Positions 14,625 to 22,958 of a DNA stretch of 41,262 bases are shown here, piece after piece; position 1 is the first letter of the stretch, and every line of letters begins with the position of its first letter. Source of the stretch: Oscillospiraceae bacterium (GTDB taxonomy: Bacteria > Bacillota > Clostridia > Oscillospirales > Oscillospiraceae). Under the pieces are notes generated by a model, which was not told the origin of the DNA, made no database searches, and worked only from the letters and a program-made list of their open reading frames with translations. The translations under genes and the position numbers were made by a program. The DNA lies in contig JAHHRS010000013.1 in the NCBI GenBank assembly GCA_020025675.1, forward strand, positions 1-41,262, written 5' to 3'.

Positions 14625-16235
14625 ATGTGGAAAAGAAAATACAGCATTAAAGAGCAGTACGGCACTTTGGGCCATTTTCTTAAGGGCGATGAAGACTGCC
14701 ACTACATAGGCCAGCGCTATATTGAAAACACCAATATTTTTGCCCGCAGAGAGTGGCGAGGGGTTAAAGATACTGGTGTTGCCTTCGGTTATTGGATGTA
14801 CACATGGGTGAAGATGGCAGGACTTGTGGCAAGAAATCCTGTGAGAATGGCAAAGGCTTTCTGGAAGTATCGCTGGCTCAGCGCCTATCTTACGGCGCCT
14901 GCCATGGTTGACCGCTGGACGGAAGGGGACAGAGGACCGGTTTTAAAGTGCGACCTTGTGGCTATTGACTGTATGATAAGCGATACAATAGATACAATCT
15001 GGAAGATGATACGGGCTGACAGACGGTTCGGCGAAAATAAGCACACAGAAAAGACAATTGCAATAGACTACACCCTGCCTAAACATATATTCTTCGGATT
15101 TCCCGACTATAACGCTATAAATATCCAGCAGCAGGCAGCATTTATGGTTCCGCTGCTCAGAAAGGAACTTGGAGGATATTATCTCGACCAGTCTGTGAGT
15201 GTAGGTATACCCGGAGATATGTGTACCCTTCCGCTGGTTGAAACAGGCGTTGCAGTTGAGGGTGAGTATCCGGATATAGGAAACTTCTGGCTGTCTACCA
15301 ATAATCCATGTGATGCCAACATGATGGATAATACTGCCATGTACAGGGCTCTTTCTGATGACGGCAGAAAACCTGTTTACGTTGTAAACTCTCCGCTTAT
15401 GTATGACGACCCTACCACCAGAGAGTTCGGCGTACATGAGCTATACGCTGCCATAGACTTTTTGGAGCAGCAGACAGGAGAGAAATTTAACTGGGTTACT
15501 TTCAAAGAACATCTTGCAAAGACAAATCAGGTGAACAGGGAAGAACTGGAGCGCTGGGATATATTCGCCAATACATCATCCGCAACTTTAAATCCGGTAG
15601 TTCAGGCACTTTACAGAATATATTTCTATCAGCAGGGCGGAACGAAATATTTTGCTGCCTCGTCTAAAAAAACTTTGAAGCTTTTTCAAAAAGCGGCAGA
15701 AAAACAAATAAAAACTTTCCCGAAAACAAGACACAGAGCGCTTGCATGGAGCTGCGGCTCTACATATTATACCCATGGCAGCGGTTGGCTGTATAACTGC
15801 TGGGGAATACTTTGCGTTATTAACATGGACTCACTGACAGGACATAATATAATAGAGCTTGATGATGAGGCTGAGCTTATGGAGGATCTGGCGGACTGCT
15901 ACTCCCACTCTCCTATGCGTACCCACACGGTTGGCGGTAATAGGCACATTTTGCAGATGTGGGAAACCGCCGAAAAATTTAACTGTGATACAATCATTAT
16001 GTATGATGATGTGGGCTGTAAGGGGATGGCAAGTGCAGCCGGACTTTTAGAGGAAGAGTTTAACAAGTATCGGGACAAATATAACATTATATGGATGCCT
16101 CACTCACTTATGGATCCGCGCATAGTTCCGCCGGCAGAGGCAAGGCGGGCTGTAAACCAGTATATGCAGAGCGTTTTACATGAAGAGCCGTTAGACCCCA
16201 CACTTGTTGACTTTGATGACTCAATGGGCTGGTAA
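14625..16235 (+). CDS. 2-hydroxyacyl-CoA dehydratase family protein, long subunit (operon A)
   Basis: A 536-aa partner subunit. The C-terminal two thirds resemble the 2-hydroxyacyl-CoA dehydratase D-component fold. The first ~150 residues are an extension with REWRGVKDT, YRWLSAYLTA and FGFP motifs that recur in the paralogue starting at 35010. Cysteines shared with that paralogue are in NNPCD, AWSC, NCWGILC and the FNCDTIIMYDDVGCKG segment, and are the candidate cluster ligands. The protein ends EEPLDPTLVDFDD, nearly identical to the paralogue end. Two nucleotides separate it from the short subunit, implying stoichiometric translation. The reaction is unknown; a heterodimeric Fe-S enzyme in the cytoplasm, possibly membrane-tethered through the next gene, is inference. 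Confidence 0.85.
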   Translation: MWKRKYSIKEQYGTLGHFLKGDEDCHYIGQRYIENTNIFARREWRGVKDTGVAFGYWMYTWVKMAGLVARNPVRMAKAFWKYRWLSAYLTAPAMVDRWTEGDRGPVLKCDLVAIDCMISDTIDTIWKMIRADRRFGENKHTEKTIAIDYTLPKHIFFGFPDYNAINIQQQAAFMVPLLRKELGGYYLDQSVSVGIPGDMCTLPLVETGVAVEGEYPDIGNFWLSTNNPCDANMMDNTAMYRALSDDGRKPVYVVNSPLMYDDPTTREFGVHELYAAIDFLEQQTGEKFNWVTFKEHLAKTNQVNREELERWDIFANTSSATLNPVVQALYRIYFYQQGGTKYFAASSKKTLKLFQKAAEKQIKTFPKTRHRALAWSCGSTYYTHGSGWLYNCWGILCVINMDSLTGHNIIELDDEAELMEDLADCYSHSPMRTHTVGGNRHILQMWETAEKFNCDTIIMYDDVGCKGMASAAGLLEEEFNKYRDKYNIIWMPHSLMDPRIVPPAEARRAVNQYMQSVLHEEPLDPTLVDFDDSMGW

Positions 16236-16246
16236 AGGAGAGAATT

Positions 16247-16405
16247 ATGAAAAAAATCGGAATGTTTTTTGCCACGACCACAGCTGCTTTAGCGGCGCTT
16301 TTCGCAGTGTATTACTATAATCTGGACATGAAGCTCATGCGTTACGTGGTTTTGCCCATATTAGATAAACACCACGACAGTGTTAAGCGCGAGCACCGGA
16401 TCTGA
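16247..16405 (+). CDS. 52-aa single-pass membrane protein of operon A
   Basis: A short gene with a good ribosome binding site (AAAGGAG, six bases before the ATG), starting 11 nt after the long dehydratase subunit. The protein has a basic start (MKKIG), one hydrophobic segment (about residues 6-24) and a polar, basic tail beginning NLDMKL. The tail is probably cytoplasmic or external depending on topology, which is not decided by the few charges. It aligns without gaps over the last 28 residues with the 56-aa protein of operon B (36595-36765): N, D, M, K, L, H, E, R and I are identical and both end E-x-R-I. Conservation in two operons at the same position argues that it is a real, expressed component. 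Confidence 0.75.
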   Translation: MKKIGMFFATTTAALAALFAVYYYNLDMKLMRYVVLPILDKHHDSVKREHRI

Positions 16406-16420
16406 TCGGGAGGTTGCAAT

Positions 16421-16690
16421 ATGCTGAAAAATGAAAACGTAGAGCCGAGAGAGCTTAGCGAAGAGGAAAAAAGGGAAAGACAGGAGGAGGTTTTCGATTC
16501 CTTCGCAAATTATCTCAGCTTTTGCCCAAACTGCGGATATGTTGACAAAACAAATATGTATCTTATGAGAGCCGAATCCAGAATAAAAAAGCTCCACGAC
16601 ACGGGAGAGAAGTGCCCCGTATGCGGAAAGTGTATCTGGGAACTGGGATACCCGGCAAAAACAAGAACCGGATTTGTGGATTTCGAGTGA
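16421..16690 (+). CDS. Small zinc-ribbon protein at the end of operon A
   Basis: An 89-aa protein with an acidic, charged helix (about 5-30) followed by CPNCG (about 36-40) and CPVCGKC (about 64-70). This is a two-knuckle zinc-ribbon or rubredoxin-like metal site. The family is not recognised. A GGGAGG site precedes the ATG, and the gap to the tiny membrane protein gene is 15 nt, so it belongs to operon A. Operon B has no equivalent gene. Zinc binding is the likelier reading, but an iron site with an electron-transfer role beside an Fe-S enzyme cannot be excluded. Confidence 0.75.
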   Translation: MLKNENVEPRELSEEEKRERQEEVFDSFANYLSFCPNCGYVDKTNMYLMRAESRIKKLHDTGEKCPVCGKCIWELGYPAKTRTGFVDFE

Positions 16691-16722
16691 AAATAGTGTA
16701 ATTATATAAAAACCTGCCGTTT

Positions 16723-16759
16723 AAGCAAAAAACCGCTCCTTTCGGAGCGGTTTTTGCTT
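16723..16759. terminator. Bidirectional terminator ending operon A and the exonuclease operon
   Basis: A stem of about 16 bp (16723-16739 with 16744-16759), loop TTTC, with A-run and T-run on opposite arms. Confidence 0.93.
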
Positions 16760-16774
16760 AATATTAAAACAGCT

Positions 16775-17455
16775 TTACAGTTCATACACCGGAATTCCGG
16801 GTTCATAGCCCTGAGGCTTATATGTGACGGAGGAAATCTTTGAACCTGACACTCCGTATTTTGGGTTGTAGCCAAAAAGATTTATGTAGCTCATCAGATC
16901 GTCCTTTTCCTCTGCCATAGCCACGAGAACTTCAAAAGCGGCCTTAGTGTCATCAATGGCACGGTGAGAGTTTACTGCGTCCACATTGTATTGCTCAATG
17001 GCGTTGCACAGCTTGTGGGGAAAGGGGCGGCGATCCTTATATACTGTCATTGCATCCAGCATTTTTATGTTCCTTAAAACAGAGGTATCGCCGTATTTTG
17101 CAAGAAAATAGTAGAGAAAGCACATGTCAAACTGGGAGTTATAGGCAACCACCAGAGGCTTTTCCACAGAAAACATATTCTCCAATGCACGGCATACGAC
17201 AGCTTTTTCCAAGCCCTGAGTTTCAAGCATAAGAGGAGTGATTCCGGTAAGCTCTGTTATTTTTTGCGGCAAAACTCTGCCGGGACTGAGACGAATAAAT
17301 TCATCAAATTCATCCAGAATTTCAAAGCCTGAGCCTTTATTGCAAACTCTAAGCATGGCAAGCTCTATTATCTCGTCACCTTTAAAGCTCAGACCGCTGG
17401 TCTCCGTATCAAGAACGATTATATTTTTAAATTCATTAAACAGAGAAAGCTTCAT
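16775..17455 (-). CDS. DnaQ-like DEDDh 3'-5' exonuclease
   Basis: A 226-aa exonuclease with the three DEDDh motifs: ExoI VLDTETSGL (about 14-22), ExoII YNSQFD (about 104-109) and ExoIII HRAIDD (about 163-168). It resembles the proofreading domain of PolC and free-standing epsilon-like nucleases. The C-terminal ~45 residues (NLFGYNPKYGVSG onward) have a glycine/proline-rich end seen in clostridial single-domain versions. The polymerase partner, if any, is unknown. GAGG lies ahead of the ATG. It follows the PAP2 gene by 15 bp on the same strand and is probably cotranscribed with it. Confidence 0.9.
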   Translation of the reverse strand: MKLSLFNEFKNIIVLDTETSGLSFKGDEIIELAMLRVCNKGSGFEILDEFDEFIRLSPGRVLPQKITELTGITPLMLETQGLEKAVVCRALENMFSVEKPLVVAYNSQFDMCFLYYFLAKYGDTSVLRNIKMLDAMTVYKDRRPFPHKLCNAIEQYNVDAVNSHRAIDDTKAAFEVLVAMAEEKDDLMSYINLFGYNPKYGVSGSKISSVTYKPQGYEPGIPVYEL

Positions 17456-17470
17456 AAAAATACCTCAGCG

Positions 17471-18148
17471 TTAGTGCTTTCCCTGATAGCCGGCATTTTT
17501 AAGATCGGTAATGTTAAATTCAAGCACAAAGGAACAAAAACCATTATCCTCATTGGCTTCAAGCACTTTATAAATAAGCTTTGTGATAGCCCATGCTATA
17601 AAGGCGGAAGCAACTCCGATTATCATTGCAAAAAGCACATCGGAGGGATAGTGGGCCATAAGATAATTTCTGGAGATACCCATAAGTACAACAATTACGG
17701 CAGAGGGAGCTATCAGCCGCTTATCTTTTGTGATCAAGCACAGAGCGGTAAGACCGGAGGCGGCAGCGGTTACATGGCCCGAGGGAAAAGAAAATCCGTC
17801 CTCAGCAGGTGAACCCAAAAACTGCCAATACTGTGTAAATTGCTGTAATCCTTCAAAAGGTCTCGGCCGTGCAACCATGTCTTTTAAAATGATGTTGGTT
17901 ATTAATGCACCGCAGCATACAGCTCCAAAAACACAGACGCCGAACTTTCTTGTTCTGGCAAAGCACATAAAAACCAGCGCCAGCAAAAAGAGTAAAATCC
18001 CCTTTTCGCCCAGCAAAGTGATTACTTTCATAATTGGTGTTAAAACTTTTCCTGCACCCTCTGCAAGAGCGTGCATGGCGTTTAATATAGCCCCGTCATA
18101 TCCGGCAAATGCACTGTTGAGCCAACCGGCCATGGCCGTCAATTCCAT
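17471..18148 (-). CDS. PAP2-family membrane phosphatase
   Basis: A 225-aa integral membrane phosphatase with about five or six hydrophobic segments. The three-part acid phosphatase signature is complete: KDMVARPRP, FPSGH and SRNYLMAHYPSD. Such proteins dephosphorylate undecaprenyl pyrophosphate (BcrC type) or phosphatidic acid/phosphatidylglycerophosphate-like lipids on the outer face of the membrane; the substrate cannot be decided. The ATG at 18148 is preferred because AGAAGG lies seven bases upstream, whereas the ATG at 18166 has no ribosome binding site. It is the first gene of a two-gene unit with the exonuclease. Confidence 0.88.
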   Translation of the reverse strand: MELTAMAGWLNSAFAGYDGAILNAMHALAEGAGKVLTPIMKVITLLGEKGILLFLLALVFMCFARTRKFGVCVFGAVCCGALITNIILKDMVARPRPFEGLQQFTQYWQFLGSPAEDGFSFPSGHVTAAASGLTALCLITKDKRLIAPSAVIVVLMGISRNYLMAHYPSDVLFAMIIGVASAFIAWAITKLIYKVLEANEDNGFCSFVLEFNITDLKNAGYQGKH

Positions 18149-18269
18149 ATACATACCTTCTTTCATTCAGATTATATTATTATAGCTGTTACAAGCGTCG
18201 CTATCAAGTGGAAAAAGAGACGGTTTAAATTTTTACAATGATAAAACATAAAATAAAAAAACATAAGAG

Positions 18270-18298
18270 TTGACTATATAGGCCTAAACATGTAAAAT
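18270..18298 (+). promoter_or_regulatory. Promoter for holB-ricT
   Basis: TTGACT (18270-18275), 17-bp spacer, TAAAAT (18293-18298), about 34 bp before the holB start. Confidence 0.6.
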
Positions 18299-18331
18299 AT
18301 ATTAGTTAAGTGTACTTTGCGGAGGTCGACC

Positions 18332-19147
18332 ATGGCAGAATTAAAATTTAAAGATTCCCAGCATATTGCTCATGCCTGCATAATTTCGGCCCAGACCGCT
18401 GAGGAAAGTCTCCGTGAGGCAAGAAAAATCGCTCAGGCCGCTCTGTGTACAGGACCCGAACCCGCGCCTTGCGGAAATTGCAGGGCCTGCCGGAAAGTGC
18501 GGGAAGGAATACACCCCGACCTTATTGTGATTGGCAGACTTGCCGACAGGGAAGGAAAACTTAAAAGAGAGATCAGTGTGGAGCAGGTAAGGGCCCTTCG
18601 CTCCGATGCCTGCGTGCTTCCAAATGAGGGAAAGCGGAAGGTTTATATAATAGAAGATGCGGATTGTATGAATCCCAATGCACAGAATGCAGCTCTCAAA
18701 CTTTTGGAAGAGCCGCCAAACGGGGCTATGATTTTGCTGTGCGTTAAAAATCCCGGACTTTTGCTGAGTACTGTCCGTTCCCGCTGTGCTGAGATAAATC
18801 TAAGCTCTCCGCCTGCTCAGGATGATAAAGAGGCAGACAGCCTGTCTCTGTCGTATCTGAAAACTATTGCATCCGGTAACAGCTGCACTCTTATGCAATG
18901 GTGCGCCCGGAACGAGGGAATGGACGGAAAAGAGGCTATGGACTTTGCAGAGCATACAATCTATGTTATAACGGACATGCTTTGCGGTCGGAGACCTGAT
19001 ATGGGTATTGATAAATTACAGCTTAACCGCATTATAGAACTTATGAGGCTGTGCGTTAAATATCTCAAGGTAAATGTTGGTGCAAAGCATATATTTGGAC
19101 TTCTGGCAGTGGATTCCTTGCCGGAAAATAAGAAAGAGGAAAAGTAA
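18332..19147 (+). CDS. holB: DNA polymerase III delta' subunit (HolB-like)
   Basis: A 271-aa clamp-loader subunit. It has a four-cysteine zinc module (Cys39, 47, 50, 53: APCGNCRACRK), the AAA+ elements VYIIEDADCMN and NAALKLLEEPP, and the SRC motif (RSRCAEI). It lacks a Walker A lysine loop, as expected for the non-hydrolysing delta' subunit. It is shorter than the typical delta' of about 320 aa, mainly in the C-terminal collar domain. The ATG at 18332 is set by GGAGG six bases upstream. Its stop codon directly abuts the TTG start of ricT, a conserved holB-ricT arrangement in Firmicutes. Confidence 0.92.
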   Translation: MAELKFKDSQHIAHACIISAQTAEESLREARKIAQAALCTGPEPAPCGNCRACRKVREGIHPDLIVIGRLADREGKLKREISVEQVRALRSDACVLPNEGKRKVYIIEDADCMNPNAQNAALKLLEEPPNGAMILLCVKNPGLLLSTVRSRCAEINLSSPPAQDDKEADSLSLSYLKTIASGNSCTLMQWCARNEGMDGKEAMDFAEHTIYVITDMLCGRRPDMGIDKLQLNRIIELMRLCVKYLKVNVGAKHIFGLLAVDSLPENKKEEK

Positions 19148-20464
19148 TTGATAGAAGTAATAAGCATAAAATTTAAAAATAGGGGCAAATGCTATTTCTT
19201 TTCCCCCGGGGAACTTAAGATAACAAGCGGCGACAAGGTGATTGTGGAGACTTCAAAGGGGCTCGAAATCGCAGATTGCAATTATGGCAATCATATGGTG
19301 GAGGATACAGCCGTTGTACAGCCTCTGCGCCCCGTGGTGCGAGTAGCCACAGAGGACGATTTAAGGGTGGCAGAACTGAATAAAAGGCGGGAAAAAGAAG
19401 CTTTTGAAATTTGCCAGAAAAAAATTGCAGAGCATGGCCTTGATATGAAGCTTGTAGATGTGGAATGTAACTTTGAAGGCAATAAAACCATGTTCTTTTT
19501 CACCTCCGACGGGAGAGTGGACTTCAGAGAGCTTGTTAAAGACCTTGCCGGTATTTTCAGAAACCGTATAGAACTGCGTCAGATAGGCGTGAGAGACGAG
19601 GCAAAGATGGTTGGCGGCATAGGAATTTGCGGCAGACCCTATTGCTGCAGTCAGTTTTTAGATGAGTTCCAGCCTGTCTCCACAAAAATGGCCAAAATTC
19701 AGAACCTGTCTTTAAATCCAACTAAAATATCCGGCAGCTGCGGCAGGCTTATGTGCTGCCTTCGTTACGAGCAGGAGGCCTATGAGGAGCTTATAAAAAA
19801 TGTTCCAAAGCAGGGGGCCTTTGTTGAAACAAAGGACGGATACGGCACTGCCGTTCAGGTAAACCTTATGCGCCAGAATGTTAAAGTTAAGCTGGATCAG
19901 GACTCAAGCGAGGAACTGAGACTGTATAAGGCAAATGAGCTGTGCGCTGTACCCGGAGGCAGACCCAAGGATGGAGAAGAGCCTCCCCACGTTCTCAACT
20001 ATGTACCTGAGCCTGAGGAGACAGAGGAAGAGGCGGAAAATGAGTGGTTCGTGCCCGAAATAGTGGTGTCCCAACCTGAACCTCAGAAAGAAAATCCGGA
20101 GCCGAAACGTAAAAATAATAATCACCGTCATAATAAGCCCAGAAAGCCCCAAAGACCCGATGGGGAGAACACAACAGGCGGTGAGCACCAGAAAGAGCAG
20201 AGACAAGGACAAAATAAGAAGCCTCAGCAGCATAAAAACGAGCATGGGAAAAAACGGGAGGGACAGGAGAAAAATCAGCCTGAGCAGAATAAACGCCTGT
20301 CCCAGCCAAGAGGCAAAAATTCCCAGAGAACCCAGAAACCGGAGGGAAAGCCTAAACAAAGGGAAGACGGAGGAGAAAAGGATAATTATTCTCCAAAGCG
20401 AAAGAACGGCCATCGTCCTTACTATAAGGGAAAGCCCAAAGCTAAAACTGAAAAGAAACAGTAA
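19148..20464 (+). CDS. ricT: PSP1-domain protein RicT (YaaT) with long basic tail
   Basis: A 438-aa protein whose first ~275 residues are the PSP1/RicT domain, including the cysteine-rich core GICGRPYCCSQF and GSCGRLMCCLRYE. In Bacillus subtilis RicT joins RicA and RicF in an Fe-S complex that steers RNase Y. The remaining ~155 residues are a low-complexity tail, first acidic (ETEEEAENE) then rich in Lys, Gln, Asn, Arg and Pro, probably disordered and possibly RNA-binding. Translation starts at TTG directly after the holB stop, with GAGG inside the holB end. No ricA or ricF gene lies in the window. Confidence 0.92.
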   Translation: MIEVISIKFKNRGKCYFFSPGELKITSGDKVIVETSKGLEIADCNYGNHMVEDTAVVQPLRPVVRVATEDDLRVAELNKRREKEAFEICQKKIAEHGLDMKLVDVECNFEGNKTMFFFTSDGRVDFRELVKDLAGIFRNRIELRQIGVRDEAKMVGGIGICGRPYCCSQFLDEFQPVSTKMAKIQNLSLNPTKISGSCGRLMCCLRYEQEAYEELIKNVPKQGAFVETKDGYGTAVQVNLMRQNVKVKLDQDSSEELRLYKANELCAVPGGRPKDGEEPPHVLNYVPEPEETEEEAENEWFVPEIVVSQPEPQKENPEPKRKNNNHRHNKPRKPQRPDGENTTGGEHQKEQRQGQNKKPQQHKNEHGKKREGQEKNQPEQNKRLSQPRGKNSQRTQKPEGKPKQREDGGEKDNYSPKRKNGHRPYYKGKPKAKTEKKQ

Positions 20465-20492
20465 TAGAAGAGCGAGAAATGTTTTTAAACTG

Positions 20493-20546
20493 CGCCCCAT
20501 TTGTCAGGCATTACGTTAAAGCTAAAACAAATGGGGCGTTTTATTA
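20493..20546 (+). terminator. Terminator of holB-ricT
   Basis: A perfect 12-bp GC-rich stem (20493-20504 with 20527-20538), a 22-nt loop and TTTTATTAT tail. Confidence 0.75.
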
Positions 20547-20555
20547 TAAAATAAA

Positions 20556-20583
20556 TTGCAAATAAAACACTATGCTGTATACA
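20556..20583 (+). promoter_or_regulatory. Candidate promoter for the FGGY kinase gene
   Basis: TTGCAA (20556-20561), 16-bp spacer, TATACA (20578-20583). Confidence 0.4.
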
Positions 20584-20613
20584 CATAAAGATTAATTATT
20601 GGAGCTGAGAAAA

Positions 20614-22284
20614 ATGTGCACAAAATATACACTTGGGGTAGATTTTGGAACCTTATCAGCCAGAGCAGTGCTTGTAAACACAAAAAACGGAGATATTGCT
20701 GCTGAAAGCACACAGAATTATGAGCACGGAGTAATGGATAAGCAGCTTCCGGACGGAACGCCCTTAGCCAAAGATTGGGCCTTACAATATCCGGGAGATT
20801 ATCTAAAGGCTCTTAAAGCTGTGACAAATGACGCTATTGATAAATCCGGTGTAAGTCCTGAAAACATCATAGGAATAGCAATAGACTTTACTTCCTGCAC
20901 CATGCTGCCTGTTGACAATATGGGTCAGCCACTTTGCTTTAGGGAAGATATGAAAAGTGAGCCAAACGCTTATGTAAAATTGTGGAAACATCACGCAGCT
21001 CAATATGAGGCTGATCGAATAAATGCTATTGCAATGGAACGGGGAGAAAAGTTCCTGAGCAGGTACGGAGGCAAAATATCCAGTGAATCAATGCTTCCTA
21101 AAATTTTGCAGATATTGGATGAATCCCCTGAGGTATACAAAGAGACAGGCAGATTTGTAGAAGCCGCAGATTATGTTACAGAGCAGCTTACCGGCAATGA
21201 AATAAGGTGCAATAGCTGTGCGGGATATAAAAATCTTTACAGTAAAACCAGCGGGTACCCTTCACATGAGTTTTTGAAGGCAGTTGACCCGAGAATTGAA
21301 TTTTTGGCGGAAGATAAATTACCGGAAAAAATTTTGCCGCATGGTAGCTTAGCCGGATATATTACAGCGGAAGCAGCATGGACAGGACTTGCCCGGGGAA
21401 CAGCGGTGGCAGTACCCACAATAGATGCCCATGTTGCGGTACCGGCGGTGGGTATAAACCGGCCAGGGCAGCTTCTGATGATAATGGGCACATCCGGATG
21501 TGATATAATATGCGACGAAAAGGAATATAAAATTCCGGGAATATGCGGTGTTGTGGAAGATGGTGTTTTGCCCGGATATTTTGGTTATGAATCGGGGCAA
21601 GCCTGTATGGGAGACCATCTGGACTGGTTTGCAAAAAATTGTGTTCCGGTGGAGTATTATAATGAAGCTAAGGAGAAAAATATTTCCCTTCAGGCTCTTC
21701 TGACTTCAAAGGCGGAAAAGCTTTCCACGGGTGAAAGCGGTCTTTTGGCTCTTGATTGGTGGAACGGAAACCGCAGCATATTGTCCGATGGAAACCTTAC
21801 AGGAATGATTTTAGGTATGACCCTCACTACAAGGCCGGAGGAAATATACAGGGCACTTATAGAAGCAACGGCTTACGGAAAACGCAGGATAATAGAAAAT
21901 TATATTAACAACGGAGTAAAAGTGGAAAGTATATATGCCTGCGGCGGCATAAGCGGAAAAAATAAAATGATGATGCAGATATTTTCAGACGTGCTGAACC
22001 GAGAAATCAAAGTTTCACCGGTTTTACAAACCGGTGCCTTGGGCGCAGCAATGCTTGCAGCCTGCGCCGCAGGAAAGAGCAAAGGCGGCTGGAACGATAT
22101 ATTTGAGGCGTCAGCCGCAATGTCAAAAGAACCTACTGAAATTTATAAGCCTATACCGGAAAATGTGAAAATATACAGTGATTTATACGAAGAATTTATA
22201 AAACTCCACGATTATTTCGGCAGCGGAGGAAACAACGTGATGAAAAAACTAAAGCAAATCGGTATAGAACAGAAACAGAAATGA
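20614..22284 (+). CDS. Ribulokinase-like FGGY carbohydrate kinase
   Basis: A 556-aa kinase of the AraB/ribulokinase branch of the FGGY family: ATP-binding start LGVDFGTLSARAVLV, substrate-region DFTSCTMLPVD, GTSGCDIICD and the C-terminal ATP site CGGISGKNKMMMQI. The length matches L-ribulokinase (about 550-565 aa). AraB phosphorylates L-ribulose; relatives accept other ketoses or polyols. No araA or araD gene lies in the window. The ATG at 20614 is supported by GGAG nine bases upstream. It is transcribed toward, but separated by a minus-strand gene from, the LacI regulator and ABC transporter, so a shared pathway is plausible but not shown. Confidence 0.88.
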   Translation: MCTKYTLGVDFGTLSARAVLVNTKNGDIAAESTQNYEHGVMDKQLPDGTPLAKDWALQYPGDYLKALKAVTNDAIDKSGVSPENIIGIAIDFTSCTMLPVDNMGQPLCFREDMKSEPNAYVKLWKHHAAQYEADRINAIAMERGEKFLSRYGGKISSESMLPKILQILDESPEVYKETGRFVEAADYVTEQLTGNEIRCNSCAGYKNLYSKTSGYPSHEFLKAVDPRIEFLAEDKLPEKILPHGSLAGYITAEAAWTGLARGTAVAVPTIDAHVAVPAVGINRPGQLLMIMGTSGCDIICDEKEYKIPGICGVVEDGVLPGYFGYESGQACMGDHLDWFAKNCVPVEYYNEAKEKNISLQALLTSKAEKLSTGESGLLALDWWNGNRSILSDGNLTGMILGMTLTTRPEEIYRALIEATAYGKRRIIENYINNGVKVESIYACGGISGKNKMMMQIFSDVLNREIKVSPVLQTGALGAAMLAACAAGKSKGGWNDIFEASAAMSKEPTEIYKPIPENVKIYSDLYEEFIKLHDYFGSGGNNVMKKLKQIGIEQKQK

Positions 22285-22296
22285 TGTAAAAAAATA

Positions 22297-22340
22297 CCAT
22301 CGGGAAAGACAGTAATATCTATCCTGATGGCAGCTTGTTT
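22297..22340. terminator. Probable terminator between convergent genes
   Basis: A 9-bp stem with one G-T pair (22297-22305 with 22322-22330) and a T-rich tail on the plus strand. It lies between the kinase gene and the convergent small membrane protein gene. Confidence 0.5.
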
Positions 22341-22347
22341 TGTATAA

Positions 22348-22863
22348 TTACACACTTCTATGTACAATGTAAGGCTTAAAGCGCTCAATTCCCTCAACTA
22401 TCTGCTCTTTTGGCTCAAAAATCAGCCTGCAAAGATTGCCGTCTTTACGAAAAATAATAAACCAGCGATTTTCGGATTTGTCAGAAGAGGTTGCATTATA
22501 AGTAGTTTTGATATTGGGATTTTTGAATTCTGCTGAATACTCGGAACTGACAGGAGCCGCAAATTCCATGTCAAAAGCAGTAATTGACAGCATTTCGCAG
22601 CGCTTTTTTCCGCCTTCAATCATGGCAATGTCAAGTTCTGAATTAGTGAGGGAGTACTCAAATTCCCACTTGAGTCGTGCTAACAGAAAGCGGGCAGCGA
22701 AGAATACTGCAATTACAGCAATAGGAATTGTAATAAAAAATAAGCGGGTAAAAACAAATGGGATTACAAGCAATATGGCAGCTGCATACACAAGAATATT
22801 GAGGAATATTACAGCACCTGATGCTTTCCGCTTTACAAGTTGTTCAACAAATACATCGTTCAT
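22348..22863 (-). CDS. Small membrane protein with PH-like cytoplasmic domain
   Basis: A 171-aa protein with two adjacent hydrophobic segments (about residues 15-35 and 40-60) followed by a soluble beta-rich domain (about 65-171). Segments such as WEFEYSLTNSELDIAMI and CRLIFEPKEQIVEGI resemble bacterial PH-like membrane proteins. No catalytic motif is visible and I do not recognise a functional family. The ATG at 22863 has GGAG about nine bases upstream. It stands alone between the kinase and lacI genes on the opposite strand, and may be a housekeeping gene unrelated to the sugar/phosphodiester locus. Confidence 0.75.
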   Translation of the reverse strand: MNDVFVEQLVKRKASGAVIFLNILVYAAAILLVIPFVFTRLFFITIPIAVIAVFFAARFLLARLKWEFEYSLTNSELDIAMIEGGKKRCEMLSITAFDMEFAAPVSSEYSAEFKNPNIKTTYNATSSDKSENRWFIIFRKDGNLCRLIFEPKEQIVEGIERFKPYIVHRSV

Positions 22864-22958
22864 TTTGTCGCTCCGTTCTAAATAATAATCCGTTTAACAG
22901 AATAGCACATAAAATTTAATTAAGCAAAGAAAAAATTTCACGTTCAGAGGTGAGTATA

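Noticed and set aside
19904..20500. Leu-rich minus-strand open frame across the ricT tail
   Set aside because: The Leu/Phe-rich product is what the reverse complement of Lys/Gln/Glu-rich codons gives; no start signal.
20160..20519. 119-codon frame overlapping the 3' end of ricT in another frame
   Set aside because: Composition mirrors the low-complexity tail; no separate start signal and it runs into the terminator.
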